From: Anas platyrhynchos
Taxonomy: Eukaryota > Chordata > Aves > Anseriformes > Anatidae
Direction: 5' to 3'
DNA length: 64,000 nucleotides
Assembly: GCF_047663525.1 (NCBI RefSeq)
Contig: NC_092616.1
Span: forward strand, 4,501,501 to 4,565,500
Below, one piece after another: positions 10,475 through 21,119 of the stretch. Made by a program: the position numbers and the translations under genes. The notes below the pieces were generated by a model. The model had not been told where the DNA came from. It saw nothing but the letters and a program-made list of their open reading frames with translations, and made no database searches. Each line of letters begins with the position of its first letter. Position 1 is the stretch's first letter.

Positions 10475-12849
10475 CCTACTTAATGAAATGTCCATAAAAT
10501 GTTCAATGATTCCATTTAGTCCATGAATTGGGTTCTATCCGTTGTTGTGACCCCAAAGGACAGGAGAAGACATACGTTACATGGAGTGACAGGGCACCAA
10601 TGCCAGCTCAGGTTAGGTCACTGCTGCACTTGCACTGCTCCTTGTGAGGCTCCTCTGCTATTGGTTCGAGTGTTTCCTGCTGTGGAACATGGCTGTGTGG
10701 TGCTTATCTGCCTGCTGGGTTAAACCACAGCACAGACCAGGCTGCAAAATCTGACATTGCAAATGAGCTCCACCCTTCACCCCTGCCCCAGACTGGGCTC
10801 ATCCACCGGCCACAGTCCTTTAGAGGTGTACTTGTTCCAACACAGCCTTATTCAGGAGTCTTATTCCCTTCGGAGCTTTACCTACTGTGTCATGGAATTA
10901 CCAGCAGCCACGGATGCTTGCAGGTATACCTTCTGTGTTGTACACTTATCCATGTGCCACATTCTCTTCAGAGGTGTACCTGCTCTAGTGTGGCCTTTTC
11001 CATCGCAGAAGGATGATGAGGAGTTCTGGGCTGCAATGCAGAGATTCAGTGCAGAGATGATTCAGGCGAATATAGGTCTGGGATATATTGGCTGATAGAG
11101 GACCAACAGGGTCAGGCTTTGGAAGAAGCCTGATTAGTTGTGGGGAAACCACTGGTATTGGTAAATCCTCAGAAAAACACAGGGATGTATTTCAAGCCAC
11201 AGCCAGTAAGGATGGAGAGAAGTTAGGACAGCTTTGGCAGTCATCAGGCCAGACTGAACTGAGAATGTGAGTGTATGGTAAAAGTCTGCAGGGATGCAAG
11301 CACAGGTAGAGGAAAATGTAGGACAGGCTGTGGAGGGGGATGACAACGGGCCATTTGGGGCTGGAGCCCCCCCAGTGGAATAGATGACCTCAGGGCTACA
11401 GCTGCAGCCTCTTCCACTAAGGCCCACCAGAGGACACTGGTCCCTTACTGCCCCAGGGCCTTGTTACCTCCTCAACCCCACAGAGCCTGGCAAGTGTCCT
11501 ACCAGTGTCCTACACTCGGAATTGCACACCCCACATCACACTGCCCCTGCCAGAGCCCCAAGCAGCCCAGGACATGCAGGATCCCCCTTCCCAGGGGATG
11601 TGCTCAGGCCTTGGCCATCCCCCTTGGTTGAACACATCAAGGGCTTTCAGATCCACCTCCCTACTTGATTTTCCACCTGTAACCAGTGCCTCTGATTTCC
11701 TCCTCCACCGTCTCCCAGGGACGGGCACCTTGTCTCCTTGTTGCCCTCGTGGCCTCTTCTGGGATGGCCCTCAGTGGGGCTGGCCAAGACCCTTAGACGT
11801 TTGCAGGCTTGCTTCTGTCTTTTACTTCTTGAGAGTCTTGCTCAAGCTTTCAGGATCTGCAGTTCAGGAACCTGGCAGCAGAGGGCGAATGTACATGCAA
11901 AACTCCCTCACAAGCCAAGGCTCTGGGCATAAATCTTCCAAGTCTTCAATTCTTATGGGGTTCATCAGGGAGATGCCAGGAGTCTCCTTAAAGGGACAGA
12001 CTTCAAGAATAATACAAACTATAGGAAAGGATTTATTATTTCTGCTATTTCTTTAGTTGTCTGCCTACAGTTAAAGTGAAATCAACAATCTCCAACTGGT
12101 ATTGATCCTGAATGTCTGCTAAGGGATTCTGAGCATGCAGGGAAATCAAGACCTTTTCTGCCAGGCACTCTATGCACAGTCTTCATCCCTACTCCTCAGC
12201 CTCACCCTTTCTCTCATCAGCCTCCCGGGACTGACACAGCTGCAATAAGCTCAGATTTTTCCACTAGCATTGCATCGGAATGTTTTCCAGCCCCTTGGCA
12301 CCAATTCCCATCTGCTTTCCTCAGAGAATGAGCTACATGCAGGCCCTAAAGGTAATGTCTTAATTGACAGCATTGAAAAATAAAAGACACAGTCCAGTAA
12401 AAAATAAAAGACACTCTTCAGCTCTATATTAAGCCCTCTATTCAGCTCTGTTGATTTACGGAAGGAATCCAAGAGACAAAACAAATTAAATGCACTATTT
12501 TTCAGAATTTTTAGGCTTGTCTATGAATTCTCACCCAAATTTGCACACATTTTCCCAAACACATTCCTTCCCAAAACCTTAAATAGTGAAACTGTGTTCC
12601 CAGGACATGCGTGTATTGGCACATTGCACATCTCCATATCTAAATGGAGCAGAGAGCAATGAAGCTTAGAGGGGTTGGATAGGTCCTGCCTTTAGCTCTT
12701 TGCTGTCGACCCATGGCCACACCTGATAGGACTTCCCTTTTGTCCTTCCTCTTTATGAGCTGGCCAAATCTTTATGGGGTGTACAGTTGCATAGCACCAT
12801 GGCTCTCCATGTGCCAGACTCCAAGCAATACCCAGAAACCCAGAGCACA
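10475..12849. other. Duplicated non-coding DNA (unit A; partner 37785-40146)
   Basis: No gene is supported. It is collinear with unit B at a constant offset of about 27310. Near 12010-12030 unit A has a short AATAATA where unit B has a long AAT array. The ORFs here are not preserved between copies. Confidence 0.65.
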
Positions 12850-14060
12850 GCCTTAGAAAGAGGCCCAGAGCACAACTGAGGAAGGCAAATGTGACTCCTA
12901 TCTTGCACAAAGGCAAGACAGAGGTCCCAGGGAACTAGAGGCCAGAAAGCCTTTCCTCAGATTGTGGGAAGGTGATAGAGCAGATAATCCTGGAAAGCAT
13001 TTCCAAGCACATGGAGGATAACAAAGTGATCAGGAGTGGTCAGCATGGATTCACCAAGGGTTTGTTGAGACTTAACCACTTGATAACCTTCTCCAATGAA
13101 AAGACTGCCTTGGTAAATGAGGGGAGAGCAGGGGATGCTGTCTGCCTTGTCTTCAGAAAGGTTTTTCATGTTTCCCATAAGATCCTGATAGAGAAGCTGA
13201 TGAAGTCCAGGCAGAATGAGGAGGCAGTGAGGTGGACTGGAAAGTTCCTGCACAGCTGGGCTCATAGTCCTGTGGCAGGTAGTCTAGTTGGAGGTCAGTC
13301 ACAAGGAGGACTCTGTAGGGGCAATATTGGGACCTATCCTGTCCGTTCAAACCTCAGCCATTCTTTAATTTTGTGATCCTATGTGGATGATATGGACTGG
13401 AATTTTGCTAAACATCTGGGTTCAGAGGGTAGTTACCAGATACACACACTCTAGCTGGAGGTCTTTCAGTACTGTGCAAACAGGGAGTCAATACTAGACC
13501 AATATTATTTAACAAGTTTATTAATGACTTGTACAATGGGGCAAGTTGGCAGATGATATGAATCTGAGAGCAGTGGCCAACACACAAGATGGTTTTGCTG
13601 TCATTCTGAGGGACCTTGCAGCCAAAACTGGGCATGAAATTCAACAAAGTGAAATGCTTCTGCAGGAATAACATTATGCACAAAGACATTGCTTGGGGCC
13701 AACCAGCTAGAAATCAGCTTGGTAGAGAAGGACCTGGGTTTTCTGGTGGTCAATGAGATGGACGGGTGCCAGCCATGTGGAATTACATCAAAGAAGGCCA
13801 CCAGCACCTTGGGCTTCATTATTACAAACCTTGCCAGTACATTCAGGGAGTTGGTCCTTCCTCTCTACTGACCTCTGCTGAGACCAAACCCAGTGTGCAG
13901 TGTCCACTTCTGGGCTTGCCTGTGCATGAAAGACCTGGATGTAGTGCAGTAAGTCCAGTAAATGACACAAAGATCATTAAGAGACTGGAGAGTCTTCAGA
14001 TGAGGCTGAGAGAGCTGGAGTGTTGAGCCTGGAGAAGAGAAGGCAAGGGGGAGGTTTTTA
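12850..14060 (+). mobile_element. Old, strongly decayed CR1 fragment
   Basis: The plus strand shows a broken CR1 ORF2: linker and RT start (12972-13376, with ISKHMEDNKVIRSGQHGFTKG-like homology), a decayed active-site region around 13500-13560, and the C-terminal part to about 14060. Stops and frameshifts are frequent. Its first half is shared with unit B (40501-40995), so it predates the duplication. Confidence 0.75.
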
Positions 14061-14065
14061 TCAAA

Positions 14066-14535
14066 GAATCACAGAACAGCCAAGGTTGGAAGGGACCTCT
14101 GAAGATTGTTTAGTCTAATCTCCCTGCCAAGCAGGATCACCTAGAGCACATTGTGCAGGATGACATTCAGGTAGATTCTGAATATCTCCAGCAAAGGAGA
14201 CTCCACATCTTCTCTGGACAACCTGTTCCAGTGTTTTGTCACCCTCTCAGTAAAGAAGTGTTGTCTCATATTCAGACAGATCTTCCTGTGTTTCAGTTAG
14301 TGCTGCGTTGCCTGAAGTCCTGTAGCTGGGCACAACTGAAAACATCTGGTTCCATCCTCTCAACACCCTTCCCTCAGATATTTATACACATTGATGAGGT
14401 CTCCCCTCAGTCTTCTCTTTTCCAGGCCAAACAGGCCCAGCACTGTCGGCCTGTCCTCGTATGACAGGTGCTCCTCATCCTCTTTGTAGACCTCCTCTGG
14501 ACTAGCTCCAGCAGTCCCATGTCCATCTTCTACTG
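14066..14535 (-). mobile_element. CR1 fragment, 3' end and ORF2 C-terminus
   Basis: The left tip has the TCACAGAA-type CR1 end, followed by the CCAAGGTTGGAAGGGACCTCTG 3' UTR signature in part and a broken ORF2 C-terminus read from the minus strand. Immediately right of it is a 3-copy tandem of TGAGCCACTG (14555-14584). Confidence 0.85.
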
Positions 14536-14584
14536 GAGAGCCCAGAATTGGGACCACTGTGAGCCACTGTGAGCCACTGTGAGC

Positions 14585-15429
14585 TGTGGTGCCAAGCACT
14601 GACGCTCAACCCTGGCTTTGGGGTCTCCCTGCAGGTGCTGCCAGTGCCTGCAGCCACCAGAGTCCCCCAGCCCTGTGGGCGGCACTGGGTCCTGTCCTGA
14701 CCTTTGGGAGCTGCTCTGGCTGCAGAGGGGCTGCCAGGAACGCTGGGGCTGGTGCTGCCCACCCTCACATCCTGCTCCAGGTGTCTCTTGGTCCCTGCAG
14801 CCAAAACTGTGACTGAGGGGAAGAGGCCGGCCTGGCTGGGGCCTGGCAGTAGTTTTGGGGTGGTGGCCATGTGAGAGCTTGCTGCAGTGCTGTGGCTCCT
14901 GTCCAGAGGCCTGACTCTGGGCTGGCCCAGCACCACTGCCCCACACACAGTCCCACGGCCCCTCTGTGTAGGTACTGCTTGGGGCAGAGGGCATCAGGGC
15001 TGGGAAATGTCCCCCGGCATGGTCCCCACACCAGAGCTTGGTGCCTTGTCCCCCTCACAGCCCGCCTGATCTGGCTGCTTTCCCCCAGTGCCAGGCCCCT
15101 GACCAGCCCCAGCCACGTCTCACACAGGGGCTCATGGACAGCCCCACTTTAGGGTCTGCTGGGGTCTGGGCATGGGTGACAGGGCTGGTCATTCCCCAGT
15201 GCAGGCACAGATCCCAGCAGGAAGAAGGAGCCAGGCACATTTCCAGGACCAGCTCCCACCTGGGCAGTGGTGAATGGCCCTCCCTGTGCTCCCTGCAGGC
15301 CCAGAGCTGGCAGTGCTGCTCTGCTGCGGTGCCCATGGGGTGACTGTGCATGGCTGTGCTGGTCCGGATGGGAAGCTGACCCTGCCAGCAGGGGGTCCCT
15401 GCTGTTAATCCCCTTCCCCAAGACCCGTG
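14585..15429. repeat. GC-rich non-coding block V (unit A copy)
   Basis: Matches 42545-42965 in unit B; unit A carries extra sequence from about 14945 to 15215, part of which resembles 60560-60780 in unit C. Many overlapping ORFs exist on both strands because stops are rare in GC-rich DNA; none is conserved in frame, so no gene is called. Confidence 0.6.
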
Positions 15430-15903
15430 GATGTGGCAGGAGACTGAAGGGATGATGGTGCACCTCTCCTATGCAGAAAGGTTGAGGGAACTGGGCTCGT
15501 TTAGCCTGGAGAAGACAAGGCTCCACAGAGTCCTCATTGCAGCCTTCCTGTACTTGAAGGGAGCGTATAAACAGGAGGGGAATGCCTGTTTACAGGTGTT
15601 GGTAGTGATAGGACAAGGGGGAATGGTTTTAGAGTAAAATGGGAGATTTAGGTTGGAAATTAGGAGAAAGTTTTACACTCAGAGGGTGGTGGGGCACTGG
15701 AACAGGTTGCCCAGAGAGGTTGTGGATGCCCCATCCCTGGAGGCATTCAAGGCCTTGCTGGATGTGGCTCTGGGCAGCCTGCTCTAGTGCTTGGCAACCC
15801 TGCTCAGAGCAGGGGGGTTGAAACTAGATGATCTTTAAGGTCCTTTTCAACCCAGGCCATTCTGTGATTCTGTGATTCTGTGATTCTATGATTCTATGAT
15901 TCA
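15430..15903 (+). mobile_element. CR1 3' fragment
   Basis: Holds the ORF2 C-terminus (LRELGSFSLEKTRL, then an ENW/HWNRLP-type block in broken frames), a 3' UTR and a terminal array of ATTCTGTG / ATTCTATG repeats at about 15860-15903. Confidence 0.9.
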
Positions 15904-16129
15904 GTGTCTCTAGGTGTGGCCAGTTGGTACTTCACTAACAATGACATGAGTTACTGCCAGTCCTCCTTCCCTGTACCTGCTGGGTTCCCACTTTCTCCTC
16001 TGAGGCTGCATAGTCCTTGTTTACTTCTAAATACCTCAGATTAGAACTCACTTTATTCACACAGATACCTGGATTTAGTACTCCAGTAGAATTGTTTGGA
16101 TTCTGGAAACTAATTATAATAACCCTGTT
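15904..16129. other. Non-coding, possibly 5' part of the following LTR
   Basis: No gene or clear element. It begins with TGTCTCTAGG directly after the CR1 tail, which could be an LTR start, but there is no supporting duplication. Confidence 0.35.
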
Positions 16130-16317
16130 TTTTTAAAAGTAGTATTGAATATGTATCAGCCTAGGAGCATAAAAATCAGCTGCTTGATGTAACTGGTGTG
16201 CATCTTGGTGGAGCAGAGACTCCCGGCGCACCCAGCGCTGTTTGCTTTCCTCTATTCCTTTAATAAATTGTAAACTTTGATTATAGTCCTATTTTGAAGA
16301 CTGAGCCATTTATTACA
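16130..16317 (+). mobile_element. Probable LTR fragment of an avian ERV
   Basis: The layout is that of an LTR 3' half: a CATAAAAA element at about 16170, a GAGACTCCCGGCGCACCCAGC-like segment, AATAAA at about 16262, and a TTATTACA end at 16317. It resembles avian class III (ERVL-type) LTRs from general knowledge of these families. The 5' end may reach back to about 15905, but no target duplication was found. Confidence 0.5.
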
Positions 16318-16725
16318 ACCATCTCCGCTGTCACTGCACATGATGGTCTTGTACCCAGGGTGAAACAGCAAGTATTTAGGCCTATTGCTGGCACAATCGT
16401 TGGAGGAAGAGCCCAGCCTTCAGGCAATATACTGAGGACATCCCATTTTATTACACAGCTGTCCTAAGAGAGTCCAGTCAGAGAAAGGCTTTAAGATAGA
16501 CTTTGATACAGGCTTCAGGTGAGACAATGCAAAGTCATTCCTCAGTATCAGCTGGAGGAAACCACGTATTTTTCTAGGAACAGCAAAAGAATAAATACTA
16601 AAATAAAGAATAAAACAATAAATAATATCAAATACACAATTATTATTAAGGAAGCAATACCACACAAACATGGAACAGGATATATTGGGAGTCATTTGGG
16701 AAGAGAGACAAGAACTTCATGAATA
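16318..16725 (-). other. 3' flank of the OR pseudogene
   Basis: Part of this stretch (about 16430-16570) matches the 3' flank of the intact OR at 43321 (about 43040-43190), which marks the two genes as duplication partners. No gene is seen. Confidence 0.6.
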
Positions 16726-17181
16726 CTAAAAAACATTCATGAAAACACTTTCCAAATGACATCCTTGAGCTCTGCTGCCCAGGAGGCTCATGTAGTGCAG
16801 GGGCTTGCAGATGGAAATGTAGCGGTCATAGGACATAACAGTGAGAAGAGAATGCTCTGCTGATATCAAGAAAAGAAACAGAAAGACCTGTGCAGCACAT
16901 CCTGAGTAGGAAATGGCCCTGGTGTCCCAGAGGGAATTGGCCATGGCTTTGGGGACAGTGGTAGAAATGGAGCCCAGGTCAATCACGGAGAGGTTGAGGA
17001 GGAAGAAGTACATGGGGGTGTGGAGGTGGTGGTCACAGGCTATGGCGGTGAGGATGAGGCCATTGCCCAGGAGGGCAGCCAGGTAGATGCCCAGGAAGAG
17101 CGCGAAGTGCAGAAGCTGCAACTCCTGTGTGTCTGCAAATGGCAGGAGGAGGAACTCGGTGATGGAGCTGCTGTTGGACAT
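16726..17181 (-). pseudogene. OR14-like: Olfactory receptor pseudogene with 470-bp internal deletion
   Basis: Starts like the intact neighbours (MSNSSSITEFLLLPFADT), keeps the N-glycosylation site at residue 3, the helix 1 GN, PMYFFL, and the MSYDRYISIC motif at the end of helix 3. It then breaks after LLGSRA. The next bases belong to the extreme C-terminus of the gene, in the wrong frame, so helices 4-7 are missing. Compared with the OR at 19249, the lost part corresponds to 19310-19780. The junction AGCTC at 16768-16772 is present at both ends of the lost segment in the intact gene, so the deletion used 5 bases of microhomology. A splice acceptor-like CTTCCTGAACAG lies just 5' of the ATG. 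It matches the intact OR at 43321 in both flanks. No function is expected. Confidence 0.95.
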
Positions 17182-17860
17182 TTGGTCCTCCTTGGTATGG
17201 GGACCTGTTCAGGAAGGAAAATACAGTGACGACGTAAGACATGCTTCTCTGAGTGAAACCTATACCATTACTCAGACTCTCCCTCTGCCATACTTCCTAG
17301 TATTTTCTTCCTATGAAGGAAACATTCATTCACCTCCATGATTTGAGCTTTATTTCATGAAGTTCAATATTCCATGAGGAACAGGAGCATTTGCCAATGG
17401 GCTGTCAAGGAAGCATTTCCCAAGGAAGCTGTGGGTACATGGGAATGTACCGGGGGGGCTGGATTTTATTGTCAGATATATTATATATATACTGCTTTTT
17501 CAGTATTTTCAGTTCCAATGCAAAAGAATATGGGTGGCAAAAAGGACTTTTAGGATTTTTTTTTCTACATACCCTCCTCCTCCTCATCATGCCTAAAAAG
17601 TCTTCTCTGCAGTCAGAAATCCTGAGCATTTCTGCTGCACTCATAGTGACTTGCCGTGAGACCTGGGAGGCAAAGCATTTCATTGTGCAGGGTGAGGGGA
17701 GCTGGCTGTGTTTGTCCCCAGCTGCCTGGCACTTGCAGCTTTTGGACACTGAGGGCGATCACATTCATGTTACACGGAAAGAAGCCAGATGCTACTGAGA
17801 GCAGAGGAACCCCCTGCCAGTCATTTCCACCCGCTGCCAAGTAACCTGAACATGGCCACT
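17182..17860 (-). other. 5' flank of the OR pseudogene
   Basis: Non-coding. It matches 44281-44600 and 45040-45385 upstream of the intact OR at 43321; unit B has an extra CR1 in the middle. The sequence just before the ATG looks like an intron end (pyrimidine tract and CAG), as expected for ORs with a single coding exon and a 5' non-coding exon. Confidence 0.6.
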
Positions 17861-18130
17861 GCAGCAGCTTGATTGGCCCTCAGAAGGGCTGGCCGGCAGG
17901 CACTGTGACATCATCCCGCGCATCAGAGAGCCCCCTGGGCAGCAATGACGTCACTGCAGAGGGGAGGGCGAGGGGCTGGCAGAGCCCCATCGAGGGGCTG
18001 GCTGGGGGTCCCCTCTGCTACAGCCACCTGACAGCACGAGGCAGGCAGGAGGGCAGGCAGGGTTTGTGGCTGCCTTGCTCAGGACGAGCCCTGGGTGAGC
18101 TGGGTGAGAAATCTGAGCCTTAGCTCCAAG
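17861..18130. promoter_or_regulatory. Promoter-like stretch with CCAAT and CRE-type sites
   Basis: A GC-rich segment absent from the matching place in unit B. It has an inverted CCAAT box (ATTGG, 17872-17876), a CRE-like TGACATCA (17906-17913) and a perfect palindromic CRE TGACGTCA (17946-17953) within 82 bases, followed by GC-rich repeats of GAGGGGCTGGC. It lies between two minus-strand ORs. Activity is inferred only from site clustering. Confidence 0.3.
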
Positions 18131-19248
18131 AGCTTCTCTTTGCTCTTGACTTTTCTCGATAACACCACTTCCAGGTGAGCTCTGCTCTTGCTAAAACCAT
18201 ACCTCCATCTCCACCATAAATTTCTGTTTTTGGAGCCTGTCCTTGCTGTCACCCCCTGGCAGATCCTTCATGGCTCCTCTCAGTGCCCTGTCCCTGCGTC
18301 GTCCCAGCCCCACTGCCCCACACATGGTCCCACAGCTGTGCTGCCAAGGCACTGCACATGGCAGTGCACAGTCAGGGCTTGGTCAATCTCCCCTCATTAC
18401 AATCCCAATGGAACCATCAGGGTCCCTTTCCACCATGGCCCTCCTTCCTTTGCAGCCTTCTCCATCCCATGGCCCCTGCCCTGACCTAGCCACGTCCCAT
18501 GAGGGCTCTGTAGACAGCCCTGCCCCAGGCCTGCAGGGCTCTGGGCCAAGACAGAGACTGGCAGGGCTGGCCATTGCGTTGACACAGGCCTCCCTGCCCT
18601 CTGCCCAGCCCAGTGGCAGTGGCTCCAGGGCAGTGCCCACTGCAGGCTTCTGCAGGGCTCTGGGCACTGCCACCACAGTCCCGGCCCCTCTGAAGGCAAC
18701 AGCATCTCCTGGGGCATAGAGGGCTCAGCCCCACAGATGGAAATATCCATGGCAAAAGCATATAGAGATCAGCGTACCCTGCTGTGGTGTCCCCTGCTCT
18801 TCTCTGCAGCAGATCCTCAGAGGTCTGCAGCCCCTCCATGCCATCCCTGTGGGTCTGCAGGCAGCTCCTGCAGCCCGTGGGCCAGGGCAGCCTGCCCCAA
18901 GCTGCTGCAGCCAGAAAGGGGTTCGCTGGTCCCGTTATGTCTCTGCTCTGCTGAGAGTGGGATCCAGAAAAAGAATTTGCTGTAGGTTCATTTATTTTGT
19001 TTAAATACACAGAGAGGCTGGCTCCTTGTTTATGCAGAGCCTCAGGGTCACACAAGATATGTTGGTATTTAAGTGCAAGGGGATGAAGAATGGCATTTCT
19101 TTGTGGAAAACAGTATCACAAGGGGAAAATGGAAAAAAAAAAAAAAAGTTTTCTAGAAGTAAAACCAGGCTTAGCCTGTCATGGCATAAACCACAATTCA
19201 TGTGTAGAAGAAGCAAAAGAAGCAGTCTATAGCTGCTGAAGGGTCCAA
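18131..19248 (-). repeat. OR 3' flank and downstream block (reverse copy)
   Basis: The reverse of the arrangement at 465-1250 and 30413-31000: the OR 3' flank at 19000-19248, then a GC-rich block to about 18180. A 16-base A run is at 19132-19147. No gene is supported; ORFs on both strands are not conserved. Confidence 0.65.
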
Positions 19249-20193
19249 TTAATTTCCTGAGCAAATCCTGATAAACATCCATGACATCACTTTCCTAATG
19301 GCATTCTTGAGCTCCTGGTTTCTCATGCTGTAGATGAGGGGGTTCACTGCTGGGGGCATCACTGCATATAGAACAGCCATTATCATGTCCAGGGATGAAG
19401 AGGAGATAGTGGGAGGCTTCAGGTAGGCAGATACACCAGTGCTAACTAGCAGGGAGACCACAACCAGGTGAGGGAGGCACGTGGAAAAGGCTTTGTGGCG
19501 TCCCTGCTCAGAGGGGATCCTCAGCACAGCCCTGAAGATCTGCACATAGGACAGCACAATGAGTACAAAACACCCCAAAACCAGAATGCCACTGAATGCG
19601 AGAAGTCCAACTTCCCTGAGGTAGGAGTCTGAGCAGGAGATTTTTAGGATCTGTGTGATTTCACAGAAGAACTGGTCCACAGCATTGCCTTGGCAGAGGG
19701 GCAGGGAAAATGTATTGGTAGCGTGCAGTAGAGCATAGAGAAATCCACTGCCCCAGGCAGCTGCTGCCATCTGGGCACAAGCTCTGCTGCCCAGGAGGGT
19801 CCCATAGTGCAGAGGCTTGCAGATGGCAACGTAGCGGTCATAGGCCATGACAGTGAGAAGAAACAAATCTGCCGACATGAGAAAAGGAAAAAGAAAGACC
19901 TGTGCAGCACATCCTGCATAGGAAATGGTCCTGGTATCATGAAGAGAATTGGCCATGGCTTTGGGGACAGTGGTAGAGATGCAGCCCATGTCGAGGAGGG
20001 CGAGGTTGAGGAGGAAGAAGTACATGGGGGTGTGGAGGCGGTGGTCACAGGCTACAGCGGTGAGGATGAGGCCGTTGCCCAGGAGGGCAGCCAGGTAGAT
20101 GCCCAGGAAGAGTGCGAAGTGCAGGAGCTGCAGCTCCCGTGTGTCTGCAAATGGCAGGAGGAGGAACTCAGTGATGAAGCTGCTGTTGGACAT
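19249..20193 (-). CDS. OR14-like: Olfactory receptor, OR14-type, intact (314 aa)
   Basis: A G-protein-coupled odorant receptor expected in the cilia of olfactory neurons. Landmarks: N-glycosylation site NSS at 3-5, helix 1 GN at 39-40, PMYFFL at 56-61, disulfide cysteines 95 and 177 with extra loop cysteines 167 and 187, MAYDRYVAIC at 116-125, KAFSTCLPHL at 234-243, and PLIYSMRN at 285-292. Length and motifs are those of a complete class II OR, and the start MSNSSFITEF matches the paralogs. The usual stop after R-I-C is lost (TGA to TCA), adding S-G-N before TAA. The AG seen 5' of the paralog at 56747 (CCTTAG) is GG here, leaving GGGTAG as the nearest acceptor. The ligand is unknown. Confidence 0.96.
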   Translation of the reverse strand: MSNSSFITEFLLLPFADTRELQLLHFALFLGIYLAALLGNGLILTAVACDHRLHTPMYFFLLNLALLDMGCISTTVPKAMANSLHDTRTISYAGCAAQVFLFPFLMSADLFLLTVMAYDRYVAICKPLHYGTLLGSRACAQMAAAAWGSGFLYALLHATNTFSLPLCQGNAVDQFFCEITQILKISCSDSYLREVGLLAFSGILVLGCFVLIVLSYVQIFRAVLRIPSEQGRHKAFSTCLPHLVVVSLLVSTGVSAYLKPPTISSSSLDMIMAVLYAVMPPAVNPLIYSMRNQELKNAIRKVMSWMFIRICSGN

Positions 20194-21119
20194 CTGATCC
20201 TCCTGGACAACGGGGACTACCCAAGGAAGAAAAGACCACGATAATTAAGAGAGACATCTCTGAGAAAAACCTACTCCACTTCTCACTGAAAAACCCACAC
20301 AGTGACTTTACCATTTCTGAGACTTTCCTGCTGCTCTGTTGCTTGAGCTTTGGATGTTGCTGGAGGAAGGTGTCACTGGGAGCAGGGGACACTGCTGTGG
20401 ACTGTGGAGGAGTCACGCCTGCTTACAAGTCTAAACATAAAGAAATCAGGAGTGACCTCTAATTAAATCTACCTCTGATGTATGTAGAATTCCCAGCATT
20501 ACCATTCTCAACACTCTTGACTGCCAAACAGCATTTATGTTTTAATTTGTTTCAACTGCATCTGTGACACTCTTCTGAGTTTTTTGAGGGTAGAAAACCC
20601 TGGCATTTTTCCTACATTCCAGGTGAGATTTTGTGAATGTTCTATGAGGATTTTGTGAAGTGCAGTGAGGATAACCAGTCTGTCCATCTACCCTGGTCTC
20701 AGCCAGATTCCTCTAGGGCTCAGTCGAGTTACCCACATTGAGCTGCTCAATGATTGTGGCCTCCAGAATGTCTGGGAAAATGATTCAGCTTTTTCCTTCC
20801 CTCCAGACTGCATTGCCCCAAGCCCCAGAGTTTAGAAGGGGGTTTGGGCACTTCTCCTCTAAGGGCAGATCTGCGTGGTGGGACCAAGAGGGTCAGAGCT
20901 TGAGCTGCAGCTGAATGCCAGATCTGCAGGGAGCCATAAAACGACACTAGGTGTAGGAGCAGAGAGAAACAGCACAAGGCTTCTGCCAGGGGAGGCAAGG
21001 CCAGGGAGGGACTGACAAGAACTCAGGAGACTCTGCTCTGCTGGAGGTTCTGCTGCTGAAGTTATGAGTCACGTCCTCAATCCTGTGAGCTAGGGGACAG
21101 ACAGACAGGTAGCAGAGTA
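20194..21119 (-). other. 5' flank of the OR at 19249
   Basis: Non-coding. It is collinear, in reverse, with the 5' flank of the OR at 56747 (55785-56746), including an intron-like pyrimidine tract before the ATG. No exon boundary other than the acceptor can be fixed by eye. Confidence 0.6.
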
